Positions 48,590 to 55,574 of a stretch of DNA of 64,000 nucleotides are shown here, in pieces (position 1 is the first letter of the stretch; every line of letters starts with the position of its first letter). The stretch lies in NCBI RefSeq assembly GCF_900475935.1, contig NZ_LS483431.1:992001-1056000 (forward strand), written 5' to 3'. The notes beneath the pieces were generated by a model. That model was not told the origin of the DNA. It saw nothing but the letters and a program-made list of their open reading frames with translations, and searched no databases. This DNA is from Campylobacter fetus subsp. fetus. Lineage in GTDB: Bacteria; Campylobacterota; Campylobacteria; Campylobacterales; Campylobacteraceae. A program made the translations under genes and the position numbers.

Positions 48590-49323
48590 TTTTTGCCTAA
48601 ATTTTCAATTAAAGCTTCTATATCTTCATTGCTTACGATATTTTCAGTAGTTGTATCGCCTTCTATATGCACAGCAGAGCTAACTCGTTTCTCATCATCG
48701 ACTTTGCCCTCAAATAGGCTATTCATATACTTACTAAGTGCTCTCATAACGTTTATAACGCGTTCTATTTTTTGTCTATGAATATCTTGATACTGCATCA
48801 TATCCATAGTCATCATCACTTCATCTTGACCCATTTGCAAATTGCCTACGATATCTTCAAATTTGCCTTCTAAGTCTTTATTTGACTCGAGCATTTGGGC
48901 AAATGTTGCGACGTTTGGAAATTTATCAAGAAGTTTTTCAAATACTTCTATATTTTTAGTAGCTAAATCTTTTGCTTCATTACAAACATTTTCAGCGTCC
49001 ATAAAAAAATTATTTATAGTTTCTAGCTTATCAAACATCTCTGTAGCTTTTTCTTCAGAGTCTTTTGTTACATCATCTAATTGACGAACCATTTTGTGAT
49101 CATCCGTAGGAGGAGGCGGTGGCCACGCACTAGTAGATGATACTCTATAACTACTGTCTTCATCTTTATCTTTACATTTACTTGTCTCTTGCTCTGTTTC
49201 TAAATTTGAATTACTACTACTCTGAGAAGATTCATCTAAAATATCATCATTTACCTCAGACGTTTGTTCATCACCATCAAGACCATCAGCCATCAAAGCA
49301 TCTAACTCTTCTTGCGTCATCAA
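48586..49323 (-). CDS. cheZ: Chemotaxis phosphatase CheZ (epsilonproteobacterial type)
   Basis: Dephosphorylates CheY-P to end the motor signal. At 245 residues, the N-terminus is MTQEELDALMADGLDGDEQ, then an acidic, low-complexity linker with proline run PPPPP (about 70-75). A long helical hairpin (residues 80-215) contains the CheZ catalytic helix near GQDEVMMTMDMMQYQDIHRQKIERVI, where the QDxxxQ-type segment is QYQDIHRQ. The C-terminal peptide EDIEALIENLGKK may bind CheY. The start motif resembles the FliM N-terminus, which is discussed in the findings. Confidence 0.9.
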   Translation of the reverse strand: MMTQEELDALMADGLDGDEQTSEVNDDILDESSQSSSNSNLETEQETSKCKDKDEDSSYRVSSTSAWPPPPPTDDHKMVRQLDDVTKDSEEKATEMFDKLETINNFFMDAENVCNEAKDLATKNIEVFEKLLDKFPNVATFAQMLESNKDLEGKFEDIVGNLQMGQDEVMMTMDMMQYQDIHRQKIERVINVMRALSKYMNSLFEGKVDDEKRVSSAVHIEGDTTTENIVSNEDIEALIENLGKK

Positions 49324-49347
49324 AAACTCCTAAAACTTAATTCCCAT

Positions 49348-49353
49348 ATTGTA
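49348..49353 (-). promoter_or_regulatory. -10 element for cheZ
   Basis: Minus-strand TACAAT (agcTACAATatg), 25 bases before the cheZ ATG. The implied leader is short, with TTTTAGGAG before the start. Confidence 0.55.
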
Positions 49354-49792
49354 GCTTAAAATTTCTAAAAATTGCTTTACAAGCAACATTTTTTTAAATT
49401 TCAACTCCTATTTTTATAAAAATATACTTTATAAAATATATAAAATACTTATAATATAATACAAAAATAGCTGTAAAAAATAGCCTCTAAAACATAAAAA
49501 AATGTATTATAAATCTTTTAATAATTTAAAAAATATCGATTGTGTAACTCTAATATTTATAATACTTCATGATATATTTGGATTATTTATACTGCTTTTT
49601 TAAATTTATTAAAACAATAAATTTATCTATTAATTTATTATAAATAAGTCAAGATTTGATAAATATCTGTCGCTTTAAATCAAAATATTTTAACAAATTT
49701 TTATAATAATTAATCAGCATATTCTAATGTATAATATTAAATTTATAGTATATTCTATAAAAATATTTTGTTTCTTTTAAGGAAAAGTTCTG

Positions 49793-49798
49793 TATAAT
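49793..49798 (+). promoter_or_regulatory. -10 element for tRNA-Arg
   Basis: TGTATAAT: a perfect -10, 19 bases before the tRNA 5' end, which fits a short leader removed by RNase P. Confidence 0.7.
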
Positions 49799-49816
49799 TG
49801 CGACTTCTTATTTAGT

Positions 49817-49893
49817 GCGCTCTTAGCTCAGCTGGATAGAGCATTTGATTGCGGTTCAAAAGGTCAGAGATTCGAATTCTCTAGGGCGCACCA
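49817..49893 (+). tRNA. tRNA-Arg (anticodon GCG)
   Basis: A 77-base tRNA with encoded CCA. Acceptor GCGCTCT/AGGGCGC has one T-G pair. The D stem is GCTC/GAGC with loop AGCTGGATA, the anticodon stem TTTGA/TCAAA with loop TTGCGGT, and the T stem AGAGA/TCTCT with loop TTCGAAT. The anticodon is GCG, reading CGC and probably CGU arginine codons. Most bacteria use ACG with inosine for this box. No intron or odd loop. Confidence 0.97.
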
Positions 49894-50306
49894 TTCTATT
49901 ATTTTAATTAATTCTATCTTAATTTATTGCAGTTTAACACATTTCTGTAAAATCATTGTCTTTTTTTAATATCAAAATTTAAATCAATTCGTATGAAATT
50001 AAGTGTTTTCCAACATAATTTTAGTTAAACTTTTAATTCGATATTTTATATAACTTTTGTCTTGATCATGTAATTTTAGTATTTTTATGATATTTAATTT
50101 ATCGGTATAATTTAAAATTTAAAATAAAATTAGCTATATATATTTTTATATGTAGTTAATTTTAAAGTTTTAGCTGATTTGAATGATTTTTTCGATTTAT
50201 ATATTTGTTACTTATAAAATGTATTAAATATACAGCTAAATAATAAATATATTTAATAAAGGTTTTATGAACAATAAAAATATATTAATAACTTAGGGGA
50301 AAGAAA
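49894..50306. other. AT-rich spacer after tRNA-Arg
   Basis: 413 bases with no supportable gene except a 9-codon frame at 50267-50296 just before the phosphatase gene. A -10-like TATAAT (gTATAATtta) is near 50114, but no following hairpin is convincing. Repeated TTTAATT motifs reflect the high A/T content. Confidence 0.6.
50267..50296 (+). CDS. Possible 9-residue leader peptide before the phosphatase gene
   Basis: ATG at 50267 follows AAAGG by 4 bases and encodes MNNKNILIT, ending 10 bases before the next ATG. The short frame could be a leader or uORF that couples to the phosphatase gene. It is not enriched in histidine. It may equally be chance. Confidence 0.3.
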   Translation: MNNKNILIT

Positions 50307-51086
50307 ATGATAATAGACCTACATAACCATACACCGCTTTGTAATCACGCTTCAGGCTCACCTATACAATACGCACAAAAAGCTTACTCAATGGGGTGTA
50401 AATACTACGGATTTAGTGACCACAATCCAATGAAATTTGATGAAAAATACAGAATGAAATTTGAGCAAATGCAACTTTATAGACAAATAATAGATGAAGT
50501 CAAAGCCAAATTTGATAACAAAATGGAAATTTTATTTGGTTATGAAGTTGATTTTTTAGATGGCTATATGGATGAACGAGTTTTAAATGCAAAGTGTGAT
50601 TACTTCATCGGTTCGGTACATTTTATCGGCGGATGGGGATTTGATAATCCAGAGTTCATAGGCGAGTACAAAAACAAAGATATAAACCAAATTTGGGAAC
50701 AATACTTTAATGCTATAGAAAATTTAGCTAAATGCGGAAAATTTGATATAGTCGGTCATATAGATCTTATAAAAGTATTTAATTTCAAACCAACAAAAGA
50801 GATAAAAATCATAGCAAAAAATGCCATAAAAGAGATAAAAAAAGCAAATTTGGTAGTTGAATTAAACAGTGCAGGATATAGAAAACCAGTCAGTGAGTTA
50901 TATCCTAGTGATGAAATTTTAGAAATGCTAGCTGAGTTTAACATACCTATAACTTTTTCAAGCGACGCTCACGCAGTCGATCATGTCGGAGCAAATATGG
51001 AAAAAACTATGCAAAAAGCGAAAGAATTTGGATTTAATGAAGCTGCGATTTTTATAAATAGAAATAGGAAAATGATTAAAATTTAA
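50307..51086 (+). CDS. PHP-type histidinol-phosphatase (HisJ/HisK family)
   Basis: A metal-dependent phosphatase for histidinol phosphate, the penultimate step of histidine synthesis. The PHP metal motifs are intact: DLHNHTPLCNHASGS at the N-terminus, YGFSDHNPM, EILFGYEVDF, FIGSVHFIGG, VGHIDLIK and SSDAHAVDHVG. At 259 residues it is a normal HisJ-type enzyme. No his operon genes are near, so it stands alone. A GGGGAAAG ribosome site precedes the ATG. Confidence 0.88.
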   Translation: MIIDLHNHTPLCNHASGSPIQYAQKAYSMGCKYYGFSDHNPMKFDEKYRMKFEQMQLYRQIIDEVKAKFDNKMEILFGYEVDFLDGYMDERVLNAKCDYFIGSVHFIGGWGFDNPEFIGEYKNKDINQIWEQYFNAIENLAKCGKFDIVGHIDLIKVFNFKPTKEIKIIAKNAIKEIKKANLVVELNSAGYRKPVSELYPSDEILEMLAEFNIPITFSSDAHAVDHVGANMEKTMQKAKEFGFNEAAIFINRNRKMIKI

Positions 51087-51137
51087 AAAAGACTATATTT
51101 TTAATATAAAACTAAGCTTAAAATTAAAATTTTATGG

Positions 51138-51143
51138 TATAAT
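51138..51143 (+). promoter_or_regulatory. -10 element for glnA
   Basis: TATAAT in tggTATAATtc, 32 bases before the glnA ATG, which has AAAGGAG ahead of it. No NtrC or sigma-54 motif is visible upstream. Confidence 0.65.
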
Positions 51144-51174
51144 TCTTAAAATTTAAATTTTTAAAGGAGCCGAT

Positions 51175-52602
51175 ATGGGCAAATTTGTAAATAACGTAAA
51201 AGAATTTTTTGAGTTCTGCAAGGAAAATGAAGTCAAATTTGTGGATTTTCGTTTCACGGACTTAAAAGGTACTTGGCATCACGTATCGTATAATATAAAA
51301 GCGATTAATGAAGATTCATTCAACGGACTTCCGTTTGATGGTAGTTCTATAGACGCTTGGCAGCCGATTCATAAATCAGATATGATGCTAAAACCAGATG
51401 TAGAAACTGCGTTTTTAGATCCTTTTACTGCAGATACGACTATTATAGTAATATGTGATGTTTATGACATATACAAAGGTGAATTATATGAAAAATGTCC
51501 TAGAAGTATAGCAAAAAAGGCATCGCAATATCTAAGAGATAGCGGTGTAGGAGACGTAGCTTACTTTGGACCTGAAAATGAGTTTTTTGTATTTGACAAT
51601 GTTCGCATTATAGATAAACCAAATTGCGCTATGTATGAAGTAGATACGGAAGAAGGCGAGTGGAATGATGGTAAAGAGTATACAGATGGATACAATACGG
51701 GTCACAGACCACGCACCAAAGGTGGATATTTTCCAGTTCAACCAGTCGATAGCATGGTGGATCTAAGAGCTGAAATGGTAAATGTACTTGAACAAGTAGG
51801 ACTTGAAACTTTTGTGGTTCATCATGAAGTTGCTCAAGGACAAGGCGAAATAGGCGTCAAATTCGGCACACTTGTAGAGGCTGCGGATAATGTTCAAATT
51901 TATAAATATGTAGTAAAAATGGTAGCTCATCTAAACGGTAAAACAGCTACATTTATGCCAAAACCGCTTTATGGAGATAACGGAAGCGGTATGCACGTAC
52001 ATCAATCTATCTGGAAAGACGGTAAAAATTTATTTTATAAAGATGGAAATTATGCAAATCTTAGCGATATCGCAAGGTGGTATATAGGTGGTGTTTTAAA
52101 ACACGCAAGAAGCGTGGCTGCATTTACAAACCCTAGTACAAATAGTTATAAAAGATTAATTCCTGGTTTTGAAGCTCCTAGCATTTTAACTTATTCTTGC
52201 CAAAACAGAAGCGCTAGTTGTCGTATTCCTTATGGTTCAGGAGAGAAAAGCGTTAGAGCGGAGTTTAGATTTCCAGATAGCACGGCTTGCCCATATTTAG
52301 CGTTTGCTGCTATGCTTCTAGCAGGGCTTGATGGTATAAAAAATAAAGTGGAACCTGTCGGTCCTATGGATGAAGATTTGTTTGAGCTAACTCTTGATGA
52401 GATAAGAGATCGAGGTATAGAGCAACTTCCTCACACTTTAAGAGGCAGCCTTGAAGCAGTTATCCGTGATAATAAATATCTAAGTCCCGCAATGAGCAAT
52501 TTATTTATAGAAACATATCAACATTATAAATTTGAAACTCAAGTATGGCCTTATGAGCAAAGACCTACTCCGTTTGAGTTTAAAACTTCATTTTCTTGTT
52601 AG
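51175..52602 (+). CDS. glnA: Glutamine synthetase, type I
   Basis: ATP-dependent formation of glutamine from glutamate and ammonia. The core is intact: [58 protein letters not shown] and [19 protein letters not shown]. At 475 residues it is complete. The loop that carries the adenylylation tyrosine in enterobacteria (NLYDLP) reads DLFELT here, so the Tyr is Phe. H. pylori glutamine synthetase has the same loss. A terminator-like hairpin follows. Confidence 0.97.
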   Translation: MGKFVNNVKEFFEFCKENEVKFVDFRFTDLKGTWHHVSYNIKAINEDSFNGLPFDGSSIDAWQPIHKSDMMLKPDVETAFLDPFTADTTIIVICDVYDIYKGELYEKCPRSIAKKASQYLRDSGVGDVAYFGPENEFFVFDNVRIIDKPNCAMYEVDTEEGEWNDGKEYTDGYNTGHRPRTKGGYFPVQPVDSMVDLRAEMVNVLEQVGLETFVVHHEVAQGQGEIGVKFGTLVEAADNVQIYKYVVKMVAHLNGKTATFMPKPLYGDNGSGMHVHQSIWKDGKNLFYKDGNYANLSDIARWYIGGVLKHARSVAAFTNPSTNSYKRLIPGFEAPSILTYSCQNRSASCRIPYGSGEKSVRAEFRFPDSTACPYLAFAAMLLAGLDGIKNKVEPVGPMDEDLFELTLDEIRDRGIEQLPHTLRGSLEAVIRDNKYLSPAMSNLFIETYQHYKFETQVWPYEQRPTPFEFKTSFSC

Positions 52603-52612
52603 TTTATGTAAA

Positions 52613-52645
52613 TTTAGTTTTGGGGCAAAAACCCTAAAACTAAAT
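52613..52645. terminator. Terminator hairpin after glnA
   Basis: TTTAGTTTT followed by GGGG pairs with CCC and TAAAACTAAA around CAAAAA (52613-52645). The stop of glnA lies 10 bases upstream. It lies between convergent genes and may serve both. Confidence 0.65.
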
Positions 52646-52664
52646 AAATATCAATATAAAAATA

Positions 52665-53099
52665 TTATAAATTTGAAAGTATGGATTTAAGCTTATCCTT
52701 GTCGGTTTGTTCTGCCATACGTTTTTCATTCATCTCTTTTTCAAGCTGTTTTTTATAATCCTCAAGAGTCTCATTTATACTTGCTATAGCTTTAGCTTTG
52801 TCTTCATCGCTTAAGTTCTCAACATCCAAACTAGCCATAAGTTCTTGTCTTTTTTGCTCTAATTTCTCATCAATTTTTTGTTGATTTATATTTATTAGAG
52901 TTACGGCAGAACCGTATTTACTCAAATTTTCTAAGAATTTTTCAACGGTGTCTATCTTATTGCTATTTGAAGGATTGTCATTACTAGACGATTGACTAAC
53001 TAGATTAGTCAAAGTATCTCCAAAACTATTATCATCATTGTTGATACTTTTATAAGCTGAGCCGACATATTTTGTGATAATACTATCAGTTACTTGCAT
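52665..53099 (-). CDS. Small helical protein of unknown function
   Basis: A 144-residue soluble acidic protein. It begins MQVTDSIITKYVGSAYKSIN, then a Ser/Asn/Asp-rich linker (about 25-50), then predicted helices to the C-terminus (VEKFLENLSKYGSAVTLI, KIDEKLEQKRQELMAS, YKKQLEKEMNEKRM). No signal peptide, cysteine or known motif. Its own ribosome site AAAAAGGAG supports the start. It is a single gene, convergent with glnA. I cannot assign a function; a flagellar or secretion accessory role would be guesswork. Confidence 0.75.
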   Translation of the reverse strand: MQVTDSIITKYVGSAYKSINNDDNSFGDTLTNLVSQSSSNDNPSNSNKIDTVEKFLENLSKYGSAVTLININQQKIDEKLEQKRQELMASLDVENLSDEDKAKAIASINETLEDYKKQLEKEMNEKRMAEQTDKDKLKSILSNL

Positions 53100-53220
53100 T
53101 TTAACTCCTTTTTTAGTTGAAAATTATAAGCAAAATATATTCCAAAAATTACGAATATAAAAATTTTGATAGAATTAAAAGCCATACAATTAAATTTAAA
53201 AATATTATAAAAATAGAGTA

Positions 53221-53246
53221 AAAAAGGGTTATAAAACCCTTTTTTT
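53221..53246 (-). terminator. Terminator after the ankyrin gene
   Basis: AAAAAGGGTT (53221-53230) pairs perfectly with AACCCTTTTT (53235-53244) around ATAA, next to the ankyrin stop. Both sides end in A/T runs, so it can act in both directions. Confidence 0.85.
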
Positions 53247-53763
53247 ATATCGCAGTACTAGGAGTTTGATTTAAATTTGCAGATTTTTTCTTTGAAAATA
53301 GTTTTAAGACTTTAGCACTTATTATCTTCAAAATAGTTCTTTTTCTACTTTTAGTAAGTAAATACTCGGCTATTTCGCCTCTATTAAACATAACTGCAAA
53401 ACTGTACGGAGTAAGTCCCATGCCGTTATTTGCATCTATATCCGCACCATTTTCAACTAGAAGTTTTACTATTTCTAAATTTCCTTTGAAACATACTCCA
53501 GCAAGCGGAGTTTGACCTCTATCATTTCTTTCATCTACTCTAGCGCCTTTTTGAATAAGCATTTTAGTAGTTTCCAATGAACCATTATAAGCTGCTAGCA
53601 TAATCAAACTATCACCTTTATGATTTTTTAAATTTGGACTAAGTCCTGAATTTATCATCTTTTCAAGTTCGCTATATTCATTATTTCTAGCAAAATTAAA
53701 AGCATATCCGCAAAGTTCTTCATATCTTTTTTCTTCTTCTGGCGTTAAGTTTATATTTTCCAT
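53245..53763 (-). CDS. Ankyrin-repeat protein paired with catalase (Cj1386-like)
   Basis: A 172-residue cytoplasmic protein with three ankyrin repeats: GDSLIMLAAYNGSLETTKML, GQTPLAGVCFKGNLEIVKLL and GLTPYSFAVMFNRGEIAEYL. No signal peptide. In C. jejuni, Cj1386 has this form, lies beside katA, and is needed for full catalase activity by helping heme supply. The same neighbour relation here makes that role likely. It follows katA by 112 bases on the same strand. Confidence 0.9.
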   Translation of the reverse strand: MENINLTPEEEKRYEELCGYAFNFARNNEYSELEKMINSGLSPNLKNHKGDSLIMLAAYNGSLETTKMLIQKGARVDERNDRGQTPLAGVCFKGNLEIVKLLVENGADIDANNGMGLTPYSFAVMFNRGEIAEYLLTKSRKRTILKIISAKVLKLFSKKKSANLNQTPSTAI

Positions 53764-53875
53764 ATTATTTCCTTTTTTTTCAAATTTGAAAAACTTCCAA
53801 AAAAGACTTTTAAATTTGAAAAGCTGCTTAAAAATAAGCAGCTTAAGAATTATTTAATTATTTTATTTAGTCGTA

Positions 53876-55318
53876 TTAACAACTTTTCTTAGAAGAAAGT
53901 GCCGCTTTTACTCCTGCTGCGTAAGCCGGATTAATTTTTTCAAAGTGACCAAGCGCTCTTTCTATGATGAAATCCTCGACTCCATCCATACTCTCAGCGA
54001 TATTTGAATAAAGTCTCTCTTTTTCATCAGCCGGAAGTATCGCAAATAACGCTGCTGCATTACTATAATAATCTGTATCTACTCTATGATCAAATCTTTG
54101 AGCTGCATTTGATATAGCAAGATCAGGCTCAAGATAATCTTTGTTTTCAGCAGGACCGCCAAAACTATTTGGCTCATAATAAGCGTGCGGCTCTTGTTTA
54201 TAGCTACCGTTATTCATAGATCCACCTACATAATAATTATTTACGTTTACTATCGGTTTATTCACGTCTAGTTGTTGATAATGTACGCCTATTCTATATC
54301 TTTGAGCATCTGGATAGCTGAAAATTCTAGCTTGAAGCATACGATCTGGGCTGTAGCTAATGCCAGGAACTATGTTACTTGGGCTAAATGCGGCTTGCTC
54401 TACTTCGTTGAAATAATTTTCAGGATTTTTATTTAAAGTCATTACGCCAACCGGGATTAGCGGATACTCTGCATGAGGCCAAATTTTTGTTAAATCAAAT
54501 GGATTAAATTTACAGTTATTAGCTTCTTCTTCAGTCATAATTTGTATTTTGAAATCCCATTTTGGAAAATCACCTTTATCGATACTATTATATAGATCTC
54601 TTTGATGGCTCTCTCTGTCTTTTGCCACTATAGCACCAGCTTCTGCGTTTGTAAGATTTTTAATTCCTTGTCTTGTTTTAAAGTGGAATTTAACCCAAAA
54701 TCTTTCACCTTTTGCATTTATAAGGCTATAAGTATGGCTTCCAAAACCATGCATATGGCGGTAGCTTGCAGGAATTCCGCGATCGCTCATAAGTATAGTT
54801 ACTTGATGAAGTGTTTCAGGATTTAATGACCAAAAATCCCAGGCTGCGCTATTTGATCTTAAATGAGTTTTTGGATCTCTTTTTTGAGTATGGATAAAAT
54901 CTGGAAATTTAAAACCGTCTCTTAAAAAGAATGTAGGAGTATTATTACCCACTAAATCCCAGTTACCCTCTTTTGTATAAAATTTGATAGCAAAACCACG
55001 AACGTCTCTCTCAGCATCAGCAGCACCGGCTTCGCCTGCAACTGTTGAAAATCTTAAAAATAGTTTTGTTTTTTCACCTTTTTGGAAAAGTGAAGCTTTA
55101 GTATATTTGCTGATATCTTCAGTGATTTCTAACTCTCCATAAGCTCCGCTACCGTTTGCATGTACTGTTCTTTCAGGGATTCTCTCTCTGTTTTGAAATG
55201 CAAGTTTTTCAAGTAATTGATAATCTTGTAATAAAACAGGACCTCTTACGCCCGCTGTTAAACTATTTTGATTATCAGCGATTGGATTGCCGCTAGCTGT
55301 ATTTAATAACTTTGCCAT
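53876..55318 (-). CDS. katA: Heme catalase KatA
   Basis: Monofunctional catalase that breaks hydrogen peroxide into water and oxygen. The active-site His is in [12 protein letters not shown] (His53), the conserved Asn in [10 protein letters not shown], and the heme-ligand Tyr in [12 protein letters not shown]. At 480 residues it is a small-subunit (clade 3) enzyme, complete, with the typical [22 protein letters not shown] segment. The C-terminus ends with SKKSC. The ankyrin gene follows. A possible PerR/Fur-type site is present upstream. Confidence 0.97.
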   Translation of the reverse strand: MAKLLNTASGNPIADNQNSLTAGVRGPVLLQDYQLLEKLAFQNRERIPERTVHANGSGAYGELEITEDISKYTKASLFQKGEKTKLFLRFSTVAGEAGAADAERDVRGFAIKFYTKEGNWDLVGNNTPTFFLRDGFKFPDFIHTQKRDPKTHLRSNSAAWDFWSLNPETLHQVTILMSDRGIPASYRHMHGFGSHTYSLINAKGERFWVKFHFKTRQGIKNLTNAEAGAIVAKDRESHQRDLYNSIDKGDFPKWDFKIQIMTEEEANNCKFNPFDLTKIWPHAEYPLIPVGVMTLNKNPENYFNEVEQAAFSPSNIVPGISYSPDRMLQARIFSYPDAQRYRIGVHYQQLDVNKPIVNVNNYYVGGSMNNGSYKQEPHAYYEPNSFGGPAENKDYLEPDLAISNAAQRFDHRVDTDYYSNAAALFAILPADEKERLYSNIAESMDGVEDFIIERALGHFEKINPAYAAGVKAALSSKKSC

Positions 55319-55353
55319 ATTTATTCCTTTATAATAAATTTTATTGTTTGAGA

Positions 55354-55380
55354 ATTATATCTATTAAATGATAATAAATT
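55354..55380 (-). promoter_or_regulatory. katA promoter with possible PerR/Fur-type operator
   Basis: Minus-strand TATAAT (55354-55359) lies about 35 bases before the katA start. Just upstream, the minus strand reads AATTTATTATCATTTAATAG, which resembles the AT-rich half sites bound by PerR/Fur, overlapping the -35 region. Catalase in C. jejuni is under PerR control. The operator call is tentative. Confidence 0.35.
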
Positions 55381-55505
55381 TTAAATAGAAATAATTTTTA
55401 TTGATTACAGTTCTTAATATTATTTTTGTTATATAGCTGATTAACTCTATATATTAAGGTTATTATAGCTTAAATACAGGAAATTTAAAAGTCTAAATAG
55501 AAATA

Positions 55506-55550
55506 AATTCCATACTCTAGATAAATATTTGGTATATAGAGTATGGAATT
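55506..55550 (-). terminator. Long perfect hairpin after the copper receptor gene
   Basis: AATTCCATACTCTA (55506-55519) pairs perfectly with TAGAGTATGGAATT (55537-55550) around 17 bases. It lies 25 bases past the stop of the TonB receptor gene on the minus strand, followed there by TTATTTCTATTT. It is well placed as a terminator between this gene and katA. Confidence 0.7.
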
Positions 55551-55574
55551 TTGTATTAATTAAATTTATATTGA

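Larger units (their letters stand above)
49324..49816. other. AT-rich spacer between cheZ and tRNA-Arg
   Basis: 493 bases without a supportable open frame. The cheZ promoter is at 49348-49353, and the tRNA promoter at 49793-49798. Between them the sequence is A/T-rich with no clear hairpin or conserved RNA that I can recognise. A small RNA here cannot be excluded. Confidence 0.6.

Noticed and set aside
49817-50306. Genomic island attached to the tRNA
   Set aside because: I saw no repeat of the tRNA 3' end and no integrase or foreign-looking gene in the region that follows.
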